The notes under the pieces are model-generated. The model worked only from the letters and a program-made list of their open reading frames with translations. It was not told where the DNA came from and made no database searches. Shown one piece after another: positions 1 to 8,113 of a stretch of DNA of 41,633 nucleotides. Positions within the stretch are counted from its first letter, which is position 1. Each line of letters opens with the position of its first letter. Made by a program: the position numbers and the translations under genes. Location: NCBI GenBank assembly GCA_028821395.1, contig JAPPGP010000056.1, forward strand, positions 1 to 41,633, given 5' to 3'. This DNA comes from Defluviicoccus sp. Lineage in GTDB: Bacteria; Pseudomonadota; Alphaproteobacteria; MPNO01.

Positions 1-620
1 TTGCGGTGCTTCATCCGCGCCGTGACCTCCTGGCCGACATAGCAGCCCTTCTCGAAATCGACGCCGTTGAGCTCGTCGAAGCCGTTCTCCAGCACGAACG
101 ACTTCTCCGGCACCAGGTCGCGCCGCCCGTCCGGCACGCCGTGCGAGAGGCGGAGCGCGTCGTATTCCGCGCGCGGCGCCTCCACGGCGCCGGCGGCGCG
201 GAGCGCTTGCGCCCCCGATACGCCCACCACCCGCGCGCCGAGCGCCGGGTGACGCGGATCGGCGAACGCCTCGGCGCCCGCGATGCGCTCCGCCTCCGCG
301 CCCTCGCCGAACAGCGCGAACACCGGGTCGCCCATCGCGGCGTCGATCGCCACGTCGGCGCGCAGCTTGTACATCGCCAGCCGCTTGGCCAGCGCCGGGC
401 GCGCCTCGGCCTCGCAGTCGAGACAGAACGTTCCGCCCCGGCTGAAGACCAGGAAGTCGAACAAGTACTTGCCCTGCGGGGTCAGCAGGGCGGCGTGGAT
501 CGCCCCGGCGTGCGCCAGCTTGCCGACGTCGTTGGTGACCAGGCCCTGCAGGTACCCGCTCGCGTCGGCGCCCGAGACCGCGAGCACGGCCCGGTCGTCG
601 AGCCGGACATAGCGCGCCAT
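1..620 (-). CDS. ygfZ: YgfZ/GcvT-domain folate-binding protein (3' end outside window)
   Basis: The reading frame opens at an ATG at 620, behind a strong GGGGAGGGG ribosome site. It runs off the left edge after about 206 codons, so the C-terminal part is missing. Near the window edge it carries the family signature KGCYVGQE (coded around positions 20-50), followed by VTARMKHR. This is the hallmark of YgfZ-type tetrahydrofolate-binding proteins, which assist assembly or repair of certain iron-sulfur enzymes and are related to glycine cleavage T-protein. The N-terminal part (RLDDRAVLAVSGADASGYLQ, then GLVTNDV) also matches this family. It is divergent from the acuI-like gene. The family call is firm; the physiological target is not visible here. 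Confidence 0.9.
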   Translation of the reverse strand, partial: MARYVRLDDRAVLAVSGADASGYLQGLVTNDVGKLAHAGAIHAALLTPQGKYLFDFLVFSRGGTFCLDCEAEARPALAKRLAMYKLRADVAIDAAMGDPVFALFGEGAEAERIAGAEAFADPRHPALGARVVGVSGAQALRAAGAVEAPRAEYDALRLSHGVPDGRRDLVPEKSFVLENGFDELNGVDFEKGCYVGQEVTARMKHR

Positions 621-704
621 CGCCCCTCCCCAAAGCTCCTGGTGATGTGGCACGCAAGGCAGGCCGAAGCAAGCGCCGACGGCGGGCCTCCCATGTGACA
701 TTTG

Positions 705-735
705 CTTGACGGTGCTCGGTGGAAGCGCCTATTGG
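705..735 (+). promoter_or_regulatory. candidate sigma70-type promoter for the acuI-like gene
   Basis: CTTGAC (705-710) is followed after 18 bases by CTATTG (729-734), close to the usual alphaproteobacterial pattern CTTGAC-N17/18-CTATAT. A transcript would start near 742, about 30 bases ahead of the ATG at 774. This also argues against the earlier in-frame ATG at 702 as the translation start. Confidence 0.4.
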
Positions 736-773
736 TCCCGCGCAGGACTGGAAACCGGGTTCGGGATTTGACC

Positions 774-1769
774 ATGGGTGAGCGGTTCAGGGCCCTTGTG
801 CTCGACGAAGCCGAAGGCGGGGTCGCGGCCTCGATCCGGGAGCTGGATGAGGCCGACCTCCCCGACGGCGAGGTGACGGTCGCGGTCGAGTACTCGGACC
901 TCAACTACAAGGACGGCATGATCCTCAAGGGGATCGGCCGGCTGGTCCGCTCCTACCCCCATGTGCCGGGCATCGACCTGGCGGGCACGGTGACGGCGTC
1001 GTCGGCCCCCGGCATCGCGGTCGGCGACGCGGTCCTGGTCACCGGCTACCGGATGGGCGAGATCCGCTGGGGCGGCTATGCCGGGCGCGCCCGCGTGCCC
1101 GCCGATTGGGTGGTGAAGATCCCGGACGGGCTCGACGCGAGGCGGGCGATGGCGCTGGGGACGGCGGGGTTCACCGCGATGATCGCCGTGATGGCGCTGG
1201 AAGAGGCCGGGCTGGTGCCGGGCGCCGGCGAGGTGCTGGTCACCGGCGCCAATGGCGGGGTCGGCAGCGTCGCCGTGATCATGCTGGCAGCGCTCGGCCA
1301 CGAGGTCGTCGCCTCGACCGGGCGGATGGAGACGGCGGACGACCTCAGGGCGCTCGGCGCGGCCTCGGTGATCGACCGGGCGGAGCTCGCCGCCGAGCCC
1401 GAGCGGCCGCTGGCCAGCGAACGCTGGGCCGGCGCGGTCGACGCGGTGGGCGGGACCACGCTCGCCTCGATCCTGACCGGGCTGAAGCACAGCGCGGCGG
1501 TCGCGGCTTGCGGGCTCGCCGGGGGCAGCGCGCTCAAAACCACCGTGATCCCCTTCCTGCTGCGCGGCGTCCGCCTGCTCGGCATCGATTCGGTGATGTA
1601 TCCGCACGGCCCCAGGCAGGAGGCCTGGCGCCGGCTGGCGGCCGAGCTCCCGATGGACCGGATCGACGCGGTGTCCGAGACCGTGGGGCTCGACGCGCTG
1701 CCGGGTCTCGCCGACCGCATCCTCAAGGGCCAGACCCGCGGCCGGCTCGTGGTCGACGTCACCGCGTGA
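774..1769 (+). CDS. acuI: acrylyl-CoA reductase (NADPH), AcuI/YhdH family MDR oxidoreductase
   Basis: This 331-residue zinc-independent medium-chain dehydrogenase/reductase has the length of AcuI proteins (about 325-330). Family-typical stretches are LNYKDGMILKG, HVPGIDLAGTV, GTAGFTAMIAVMALE, the NADP-binding Rossmann loop GANGGVGSVA, and GLAGGSALKTTVIPFLLRGV. AcuI reduces toxic acrylyl-CoA to propionyl-CoA, a step after DMSP cleavage or 3-hydroxypropionate use. The ATG at 774 is chosen because the family starts right before RALVLDE. An in-frame ATG at 702 would add 24 unrelated residues and precede the likely promoter. A DddP-like gene lies 11 kb away, giving a possible functional partner. 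Broad substrate activity of a generic YhdH reductase is the alternative. Confidence 0.82.
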   Translation: MGERFRALVLDEAEGGVAASIRELDEADLPDGEVTVAVEYSDLNYKDGMILKGIGRLVRSYPHVPGIDLAGTVTASSAPGIAVGDAVLVTGYRMGEIRWGGYAGRARVPADWVVKIPDGLDARRAMALGTAGFTAMIAVMALEEAGLVPGAGEVLVTGANGGVGSVAVIMLAALGHEVVASTGRMETADDLRALGAASVIDRAELAAEPERPLASERWAGAVDAVGGTTLASILTGLKHSAAVAACGLAGGSALKTTVIPFLLRGVRLLGIDSVMYPHGPRQEAWRRLAAELPMDRIDAVSETVGLDALPGLADRILKGQTRGRLVVDVTA

Positions 1770-1822
1770 GACCTTGACCCGGCGCGCCGCGCTCCCCAAG
1801 TCAACAGCAATCGGTAAGCCCA

Positions 1823-2548
1823 GTGTCTGTTCGCGCGTATTCCCTGTCGGCCCTCGCCGCGCCGCCGCATCCGTTCCGGGCGCTCGCCCCGATCGCCGCC
1901 GGGCTGTTGCTCGCCTCCGGCGCGGCGGCCCAGGACCGGGTGCAGACGCCGACCACCTATGGCGATGCCATGCGCTGGTACGGCGAGGCGGCGGAGGCGG
2001 GCTCGCCCCGAGCGCAGTTTCTGCACGGCCTGAAGTACCAGCACGGCATCGACCGCGACGCCGACCCGGCGAAGGCGGCGGCATGGTTCCGCCGCGCCGC
2101 CGAGGGTGAATATGCGCTCGCGCAGTTCCGGCTCGCCGTCGCGCTGCACGAGGGGAGGGGGGTCGACCGAGACATCGGAGAGGCGGCTTCCTGGTACGCC
2201 CGCGCGGCGGAGAACGGGATACCGGAAGCGGCATTCAATCTCGGCTATATCCTGGACAACGGCCTCGCCGGCAGCGCCGACGCCGCCGGGGCGGCGAAGT
2301 GGTACCGGATCGCCGCGACCGCCGGCCTCGCCTCCGCCCGGTTCAATCTCGGCGTGCTCTACGCCGAGGGGCGCGGCGTCGAGCGCGATCCCGTCGAGGC
2401 ATGGATCTGGTTCCGCTGCGCGGCCGCCGCCGGCCGGGTGGGCACCGAGGGCGAGCTCCGGCGGGTCGAGGACGCGATGGACGCCGACCAGCGCGCCAGC
2501 GCCCGGGAAGGCGCCGCCAGCCGCTGCCCCGCACCGGATAACCGATAG
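1823..2548 (+). CDS. secreted Sel1-like (SEL1/TPR) repeat protein
   Basis: This 241-residue protein starts at a GTG (1823); the next in-frame ATG lies too far inside. The N-terminus is a signal peptide, with a hydrophobic stretch around residues 22-35 and a likely cleavage after AAA before QDRV. The rest is four to five Sel1 repeats of about 36 residues (for example AASWYARAAENGIPEAAFNL and FNLGVLYAEGRGVERDPVEA). Such alpha-solenoids mediate protein-protein contacts in the periplasm or at the envelope. There is no catalytic domain. It ends 7 bp before the first hydroxylase gene and may be co-transcribed with it, but no specific role can be inferred. Confidence 0.85.
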   Translation: MSVRAYSLSALAAPPHPFRALAPIAAGLLLASGAAAQDRVQTPTTYGDAMRWYGEAAEAGSPRAQFLHGLKYQHGIDRDADPAKAAAWFRRAAEGEYALAQFRLAVALHEGRGVDRDIGEAASWYARAAENGIPEAAFNLGYILDNGLAGSADAAGAAKWYRIAATAGLASARFNLGVLYAEGRGVERDPVEAWIWFRCAAAAGRVGTEGELRRVEDAMDADQRASAREGAASRCPAPDNR

Positions 2549-2555
2549 CCGCGTC

Positions 2556-3758
2556 ATGGCGGCTGCCGGACGATCGAACGCCGACGGCCTGCACGACGAG
2601 CTGGTCGGCCGCGCCCGCGACCTGGTTCCCGTCCTCCGTGAGCGCGCCGCGATACCCGACCGCATCCGGACCATCCCGCGCGAGACCCACGAGGCGTTCA
2701 CCGACGCCGGCTTCTACCGCATCCTCCAGCCGGCGCGCTATGGCGGCCACGAGACCGGTCTGGCTACGCTGATCGACATCGCGGCCGAGCTCGGCCGCGG
2801 CTGCGGGTCGAGCGCCTGGGTGTTCACCAACCTGGTCATGCAGTCCTGGATCAACGGGCGCAAGGACCAGCGCGCGCAGGAGGAGCTGTGGGCCGACGAC
2901 CCGGACGTTCACACGGCGTCCTCCTTCCCCGGCCGCGAGGCGGTGGTGCGCGAGGTCGACGGCGGCTTCGCGGTGTCGGGCGAGTGGCACTATTCGAGCG
3001 GCATCGACTTCGCCTCGTGGAACAACCTCCAGCTCTTCCTCACGCCCGAGAACGGGCCGCCCTGCATCGCCTTCGCCGGGGTGCCCGAGAGCGACTACGA
3101 GGCGATCGACGACTGGGACATGACCGGGCTGCGCGGCACCGGCAGCCGGTCGCTCCGCGTGGACGGGGCGTTCATCCCGGAATACCGCGTGCACCGGATC
3201 GAGGACGACAAGGCGCTGAACACGCCCGGCGGCAGGATCAACCCCGGCACGATCTACCGCCTGCCGTTCTGGGGCATCGGGGCGCGGGCGTTCTCCGCCC
3301 CCGCGATCGGGCTGGCGCGCGGCATGATGGACCATGTGGTAGAGGATTTGCGCGGCCGGATCGGCGCGCGCGGCGGGGTCGTGCTCGCCGAGCAGCCGAC
3401 GGTGCAGGCCCGCATCGCCGAGTCCGGGGCCGAGATCGACGCCGCCTGGTCGATGCTGCTGAAGGACAGCGCCGACGCCGCGGCGATCGCCGAGGCGGGC
3501 AGGCTCGCCGACCTGGAGACGCGCACCCGCTGGCGGCGCAACAATTCCTACGCCGTCCAGCTCTGCCTGCGCGCGGCAGACCGGCTGTATGCGCTGGCCG
3601 GCATGCGGGCGATGGAGCCCGAGAGCCCCATCGCCCGCATCTGGCGCGACATCCGCGCGGCCGCCTCGCAGGTCGGCACCGCGTGGGATCCGCAGGCGAC
3701 CAACTACGGCAAGGCGCTGTTCGGCCTCCCGCTGTCCGACCCGCGCGCCCGGGGGTAG
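2556..3758 (+). CDS. acyl-CoA-dehydrogenase-fold flavin-dependent hydroxylase (HsaA/HpaB-like), copy 1
   Basis: This 400-residue protein has the class D flavin monooxygenase / acyl-CoA dehydrogenase fold. Visible landmarks are the N-terminal helical domain with RYGGHETG and LGRGCGSSAW (near residues 65-90), the middle beta domain with SGEWHYSSGIDFASW, the segment WDMTGLRGTGSRSLRV, and a C-terminal helical domain ending in ALFGLPL. Related enzymes hydroxylate phenols, steroids or pigment precursors with reduced flavin from a separate reductase; no reductase gene is in the window. The C-terminal position that is His in the paralog downstream (THIGVSWD) is Gln here (SQVGTAWD), so catalysis may differ. 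The start is the ATG at 2556. A desulfurizing or acyl-CoA oxidizing role is not excluded. Confidence 0.82.
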   Translation: MAAAGRSNADGLHDELVGRARDLVPVLRERAAIPDRIRTIPRETHEAFTDAGFYRILQPARYGGHETGLATLIDIAAELGRGCGSSAWVFTNLVMQSWINGRKDQRAQEELWADDPDVHTASSFPGREAVVREVDGGFAVSGEWHYSSGIDFASWNNLQLFLTPENGPPCIAFAGVPESDYEAIDDWDMTGLRGTGSRSLRVDGAFIPEYRVHRIEDDKALNTPGGRINPGTIYRLPFWGIGARAFSAPAIGLARGMMDHVVEDLRGRIGARGGVVLAEQPTVQARIAESGAEIDAAWSMLLKDSADAAAIAEAGRLADLETRTRWRRNNSYAVQLCLRAADRLYALAGMRAMEPESPIARIWRDIRAAASQVGTAWDPQATNYGKALFGLPLSDPRARG

Positions 3759-3833
3759 CGTCCGGGCTCGCAAATTTCGTGGGGACAATATGTGAGAGTA
3801 ACAGGCCGCGCCCTACGGCCGCATCCGCCCGAC

Positions 3834-3866
3834 GTACTCGCCGCACCCGTCCTTGACGGTGAGTAC
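3834..3866. repeat. 10-bp inverted repeat (hairpin) ahead of the small coiled-coil gene
   Basis: GTACTCGCCG (3834-3843) pairs with CGGTGAGTAC (3857-3866), with one G-T wobble and a 13-base loop. It ends 2 bases before the GGAGAG ribosome site of the gene starting at 3888. It could terminate or attenuate transcription from the upstream hydroxylase gene, or be a dyad operator. No T-run follows, so it is not a standard intrinsic terminator. Confidence 0.5.
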
Positions 3867-3887
3867 TGGAGAGAATAAATTCAACTC

Positions 3888-4196
3888 ATGCGGGAGTGGA
3901 TCAAGAGCTACGGCGTTGTCTGCGTGCTCGCCGTCGGCCTCGTGGGCGGCCTCTTCCTCTGGGCGGTAAACACCCAGGTGGAAGCGCAAACCTCGGGGCT
4001 CAGCGCTGACAATGCGGTCTTCAAGGTGCGGCTGGAGACAATCCAGAAGGCGCAGGAGGACACCGACACGCGCCTGAAGCGACTGGAAGACGGCCAGCGA
4101 AACCTGCGGGCGGAGGTGCGGGCTCTGAAGGTGGAAGTGAAGCAGGGACAGGCCGCCATTCTCAGCGCGATCGAGAAGATAGAGCCAAGCGAGTAG
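3888..4196 (+). CDS. small membrane-anchored coiled-coil protein, unknown function
   Basis: I do not recognise this 102-residue protein. It has one N-terminal hydrophobic segment (VVCVLAVGLVGGLFLWAV, residues 10-27) and then a charged helical stretch (residues 45-98) with heptad spacing (VRLETIQ..DTDTRLKRLEDG..LRAEVRALKVEVKQG), so it should be an inner-membrane protein with a coiled-coil tail. The layout recalls XhlA-like holin accessories but similarity is not evident. The GGAGAG site lies 13 bases ahead of the ATG. Its GC content is visibly lower than that of the flanking hydroxylase genes, which may mean a different origin. It sits alone between two paralogous hydroxylase genes. Confidence 0.6.
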   Translation: MREWIKSYGVVCVLAVGLVGGLFLWAVNTQVEAQTSGLSADNAVFKVRLETIQKAQEDTDTRLKRLEDGQRNLRAEVRALKVEVKQGQAAILSAIEKIEPSE

Positions 4197-4303
4197 GAAC
4201 CGGTCGCCCGGACTCCCACAGCCTCATCCGCCTCGCATGCTCGTCGCACCGGTCCGGCCGGTCCGTGAGCGGCCACCGCAATTCGGGGGTAGTGTCCCCC
4301 CTT

Positions 4304-4345
4304 CGTCATGCCTGGCCCCCGGACTTGATCCGGGGGCCGGTCATG
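4304..4345. repeat. alphaproteobacterial intergenic palindrome (element 1)
   Basis: GGCCCCCGGA (4314-4323) and TCCGGGGGCC (4329-4338) form a perfect 10-bp stem with a 5-base loop. The outer CATG tetramers (4307-4310 and 4342-4345) extend the symmetry. It lies in the 261-bp gap 4197-4457, in which I see nothing else apart from the ribosome site GGGGAGGGG just before 4458. No T-run follows. Confidence 0.65.
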
Positions 4346-4457
4346 ACCTGGTTGGAGAAGCGCCGACCCCCCCTCCGATAGGCCCGGGCTCGATCGGGGG
4401 CTTGCCCGAGGCCGGACGGTTTGGCAATCATCGGCCGGCGTCCGGCGGGGAGGGGAC

Positions 4458-5660
4458 ATGGCGGAAGGCGGGTTGGAGACGGCGGTGCCGAGCCGCGAGG
4501 AGCTGGTCCGGCGCGCCGCCGCGCTGGTCGAGCCGCTCGCCGCGCGGGCCGGGGAGACCGAGCGCCTGCGCCGGCTCCACCCCGACACCGTCGGGGATCT
4601 CCGGAACGCCGGGCTGTGGGGCGTGCACCGGCCGTTCCGCTATGGCGGCTCGGAGGGCGATTTCGGCCTGATCGTCGATATCGGCGAGCAGCTCGGCCGC
4701 GCCTGCCCCTCTACCGCCTGGGTGTGGGTTAACCTGGTCTCGCATAACTGGATGCTCGGCATGTGGCCCGAGCGCGCGCAGGACGCGGTTTGGGGCGCGA
4801 ACCCGGACGCGCGGATCGGCTCGGCGACGGTCTACCCGCCGGGCCGGGCGGTCCGCGTCGACGGCGGCTATCTCCTGTCGGGGCGCTGGCCGTTCTCCAG
4901 CGGCATCGAGGTCTCGCACTGGGTGATGCTGGGCGGGATGATGCCGCCCGAAGACGGAGACGGGCCGCCCAAGCCGCATATCTTCGTCGTCGATTGCGCA
5001 AACGTCGAGGTGATCGACACCTGGGATGTCGTCGGCCTGGTCGGCACCGGGTCGCACGATGTGGCGTGCGAAAACGTCTTCGTGCCCGACTACATGGCGC
5101 TCAGCCCGCACGACATGCGCGGCGCGCGGACCCCGGGCTCGGCGGTCAACCCGGCCTCGCTCTACCGCCTGCCTCTGCTCGGCATGTTCTCGCACATCCT
5201 CGCCGGCGCGATGCTTGGCGCCGCGCGCGGCGCGCTCGACCACTACACCGAATCGATGCGCACCCGGGTCGCCACCTTCAACCGGCAGCGCATCGGCGAC
5301 CACGCCGCGGTGCAGCTCAGGATCGCCGAGGCCGCCGCCGTGATCCGCGCCACAAGGCAGCAGCTGCGCGACGGCCCGCGCGAGGCCCACGCCATCGCCG
5401 AGGAAGGCCGTATCCCGACCGACGCGGAGAAGACCAGCTGGCGCGCCGACGCGGCCTATGCCTGCCGCAAATGCGCCGACGTGGTCGACCTGCTCTACCA
5501 GGCCTCGGGCGGAGCGGGAAACTACCGCAGCAACCCGATCCAGCGCTTCTTCCGCGACGTCCGCGCAGGGGTCACCCATATCGGCGTCTCCTGGGACGCC
5601 AACGGCGCCGAGCACGGCCGCGCCCTGCTCGGCCTGCCGCACGGCAACTTCTTGCTGTAG
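4458..5660 (+). CDS. acyl-CoA-dehydrogenase-fold flavin-dependent hydroxylase (HsaA/HpaB-like), copy 2
   Basis: This is also exactly 400 residues and clearly paralogous to the gene at 2556. Matching landmarks are RPFRYGGSEGDFG, LGRACPSTAWVWVNLV, SGRWPFSSGIEVSHWV, WDVVGLVGTGSHDVAC, and a C-terminal segment with NPIQRFFRDVRAGVTHIGVS and GRALLGLPHG. The histidine in VTHIG corresponds to the conserved C-terminal His of HsaA/HpaB-type monooxygenases and is kept here but lost in copy 1. The strong ribosome site GGGGAGGGG precedes the ATG at 4458. It ends 10 bp before the molybdopterin subunit gene, so these two are probably one transcript. Substrate is unknown; a flavin reductase partner must be elsewhere. 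Confidence 0.83.
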   Translation: MAEGGLETAVPSREELVRRAAALVEPLAARAGETERLRRLHPDTVGDLRNAGLWGVHRPFRYGGSEGDFGLIVDIGEQLGRACPSTAWVWVNLVSHNWMLGMWPERAQDAVWGANPDARIGSATVYPPGRAVRVDGGYLLSGRWPFSSGIEVSHWVMLGGMMPPEDGDGPPKPHIFVVDCANVEVIDTWDVVGLVGTGSHDVACENVFVPDYMALSPHDMRGARTPGSAVNPASLYRLPLLGMFSHILAGAMLGAARGALDHYTESMRTRVATFNRQRIGDHAAVQLRIAEAAAVIRATRQQLRDGPREAHAIAEEGRIPTDAEKTSWRADAAYACRKCADVVDLLYQASGGAGNYRSNPIQRFFRDVRAGVTHIGVSWDANGAEHGRALLGLPHGNFLL

Positions 5661-5670
5661 GGCGGGAGTC

Positions 5671-8007
5671 ATGGATCAGCGATCGTCGGGGCCGATCGGC
5701 CGGCCCATGCCACGGGTCGAGGATTTCAGGCTGGTGACCGGGCATGGCCGCTTCAGCGACGATGTCGACCGGCCGGGCCAGGCCCATGCCGTCATGGTGC
5801 GGGCGCCGGTCGCCAATGCGCGCATCGAGGCGATCGAGACCGCCGACGCGCTCGCGGTCCCGGGCGCGCTCGCCGTGCTGACCGGCGCGGACGCCGCCGC
5901 CGACGGCCTCGCCCTGATCCCGCACGCCACGGTGCCGTCGAGCCCGCCCGACATCCGGATCGCCAACTCCGACGGGAGCGAGCATTTCGTGCCGCCGCAC
6001 GAGGTGATCCCGCGCGCCCGAGTCCGCCATGTCGGCGAGGCGGTCGCGGTGGCCGTCGCCGAGACCCTCGATGCCGCGCGCGACGCGGCCGAACGCGTGG
6101 TCGTCAGCTACGCCGAGCTGCCCGCCGTCACCGGGACCGGCCGGGCGGCGGGCGGTCCCGCGGTGTGGGAAGAGCACGGCTCCAATATCTGCATCGACGG
6201 CGAGGTCGGCGATGCCGAGGCGACCGACCGCGCCTTCGCCGGCGCCCATGCGGTGGTCACGCTCGAGACCGCGCTGTCGCGCTGCACCGGCGTGCCGATG
6301 GAGCCGCGCTCTGCGGTTGGGGCGTACGATCCGGCGAGCGGGCGCTATTCGCTGCATGCCGGCGGCGGCGGGGTGGTGCGCTACAAGATCGACCTCGCCG
6401 CGGTGCTCGGCGTCGATGTCGAGGCGGTCCGGGTCACCGCCAACGACGTCGGCGGCAGCTATGGCACGCGCAACGCGCTCTATCCCGAATTCCCGATCGT
6501 GCTGTGGGCGGCCAGGCGCGTCGGCTGCCCGGTGAAGTGGACCGGCGACCGGACCGAGATGTTCCTCACCGACTTCCAGGCCCGCGACCTCGCGGTCGAG
6601 GCCGCGCTGGCGCTCGACGCCGAAGGGCGGTTCCTGGGGCTGCGCATCTCCAATGTCAGCAATATCGGCGCGCATGCGGTCTCCTTCATCCCGCTGATCA
6701 AGGGGGTGGAGATCTTCCCGCTCACCTATCGCATCGGCGCCTGCCACGCGCGCGCCCGGGCGGTGGCGAGCAACACCCCGCCCACCTATCCCTATCGCAG
6801 CGCCGGCCGGCCCGAGGTCACCTATGCGATGGAGCGGCTGATCGACATCGCCGCCGACCGGCTGGGCATGGACCGGCTGGAGATCCGCCGGCGCAACATC
6901 GCGCCCGCCGAGGCGATTCCCTATTTCAACGGGCTCGGACTCACCTTCGACAGCGGCGACTTTCCCGCCGCGATGGAGCGCGCCGTCGCGCTCTCCGGCT
7001 GGCCGGGCGAGGCGGGCGCCGAAGCGGCGGACGGCAGGCTGCGCGGCATCGGCATCGCCACCTATATCGACCTCGCCACCGGTGCGCCGCACGAGCGCAC
7101 CGAGATTGAGATTCTGCCCGAAGGGCGGGTCGAGGTGGTCATCGGCACCCAGGATTCGGGGCAGGGGCACGAGACCGCGTTCGGCCAGATGGTGGCGGAG
7201 ATGCTATCGGTCGATTTCGAGACGATCCGCTTCACCCTCGGCGACACCGATGTCGTGAGCGTCGGCGGCGGCTCCAACTCGGGCCGCTCGATGCGTCTCG
7301 GCGCGACCATATTGAGCGAGGCCTCGGGCGAGATCGTCGCCAAGGGGAGCGAGATCGCCGCGCACGTCCTGGAGGCGGCGCGCGCCGATATCGAGTACCG
7401 CGACGGAAGCTTCACCGTGGTCGGGACCGACCGGTCGATCGGCCTGTTCGAGGCGGCGCGCGCCGCACGGGAGCGCGACGACCTCCCCGATTCGCTGAAG
7501 GGAAGGCTTGCCGCCGCCGCCGAGATCGAGAGCCGCAAGCCCGCCTTCGGCAGCGGCTGCCATGTCTGCGAGGTCGAAATCGACCCGGAGACCGGCGCGG
7601 TCGAGATCGTCCGCTGGACCGCGGTCGACGATGTCGGGCGCGCGATCAACCCGCTCCTGATCGATGGCCAGACCCACGGCGCCGTGGTGCAGGGCATCGG
7701 CCAGGCCCTCAGCGAGCGCTGCGTTTACGAGGAGGGGACGGGACAGCTGCTCAGCGCGAGCTTCATGGACTACGCCATGCCGCGCGCGGATTCGGTGCCG
7801 AGCTTCGCCACCGCGCTGCAGGAGGTGCCGGCGCCGACCAACCCGCTCGGCGTCAAGCCGGGCAGCGAGGGCGGCACGGCGGTCTCCCCCGCCGCCGTCG
7901 CCAACGCCGTCGTCGATGCGCTAAAGCCCCTCGGGGTCCACCACATCGATCTGCCCGCGACCCCCGAGCGTGTATGGCGCGCGATCCGCGACGCAGCGGC
8001 GGGGTAG
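5671..8007 (+). CDS. xanthine dehydrogenase family molybdopterin-binding (large) subunit, copy 1
   Basis: This 778-residue CoxL/XdhB-type subunit starts at the ATG at 5671 behind GGCGGGAG. Landmarks are IGRPMPRVEDFRLVTGHGRF at the N-terminus, RHVGEAVAVAVAETLDAA, MEPRSAV, NDVGGSYGTRNALYPEF, YRSAGRPE, QDSGQGHETAFGQMVAEM, and a C-terminal GVKPGSEGGT carrying the catalytic Glu. Such subunits hydroxylate aldehydes, N-heterocycles or CO with water-derived oxygen. They normally need a 2Fe-2S subunit (about 160 aa) and a FAD subunit (about 290 aa), neither of which is nearby. The cofactor loop that is GGGFG in copy 2 reads GGSYG here. The motif at the active-site loop is YRSAGR rather than the CO-dehydrogenase type, so CO oxidation is unlikely. 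Confidence 0.88.
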   Translation: MDQRSSGPIGRPMPRVEDFRLVTGHGRFSDDVDRPGQAHAVMVRAPVANARIEAIETADALAVPGALAVLTGADAAADGLALIPHATVPSSPPDIRIANSDGSEHFVPPHEVIPRARVRHVGEAVAVAVAETLDAARDAAERVVVSYAELPAVTGTGRAAGGPAVWEEHGSNICIDGEVGDAEATDRAFAGAHAVVTLETALSRCTGVPMEPRSAVGAYDPASGRYSLHAGGGGVVRYKIDLAAVLGVDVEAVRVTANDVGGSYGTRNALYPEFPIVLWAARRVGCPVKWTGDRTEMFLTDFQARDLAVEAALALDAEGRFLGLRISNVSNIGAHAVSFIPLIKGVEIFPLTYRIGACHARARAVASNTPPTYPYRSAGRPEVTYAMERLIDIAADRLGMDRLEIRRRNIAPAEAIPYFNGLGLTFDSGDFPAAMERAVALSGWPGEAGAEAADGRLRGIGIATYIDLATGAPHERTEIEILPEGRVEVVIGTQDSGQGHETAFGQMVAEMLSVDFETIRFTLGDTDVVSVGGGSNSGRSMRLGATILSEASGEIVAKGSEIAAHVLEAARADIEYRDGSFTVVGTDRSIGLFEAARAARERDDLPDSLKGRLAAAAEIESRKPAFGSGCHVCEVEIDPETGAVEIVRWTAVDDVGRAINPLLIDGQTHGAVVQGIGQALSERCVYEEGTGQLLSASFMDYAMPRADSVPSFATALQEVPAPTNPLGVKPGSEGGTAVSPAAVANAVVDALKPLGVHHIDLPATPERVWRAIRDAAAG

Positions 8008-8020
8008 GGCGGTCCCTTCG

Positions 8021-8052
8021 ATACGCCCCGGATCGAGTCCGGGCATGACGAG
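8021..8052. repeat. intergenic palindrome (element 2) between convergent molybdopterin subunit genes
   Basis: CCCGGA (8027-8032) and TCCGGG (8038-8043) form a stem around TCGAG, followed by CATGACGAGG. It is preceded by CCTTCGATACGCC, which also recurs near 12361 (CCTTCGATACGCG). It fills part of the 106-bp convergent gap and could serve both strands as a transcription barrier. Confidence 0.5.
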
Positions 8053-8113
8053 GAGGGGGAGGCATGGCGATGGAACGGGCCGCGCCCGACTCCGGTCGAA
8101 ATGACGGGTGCGG

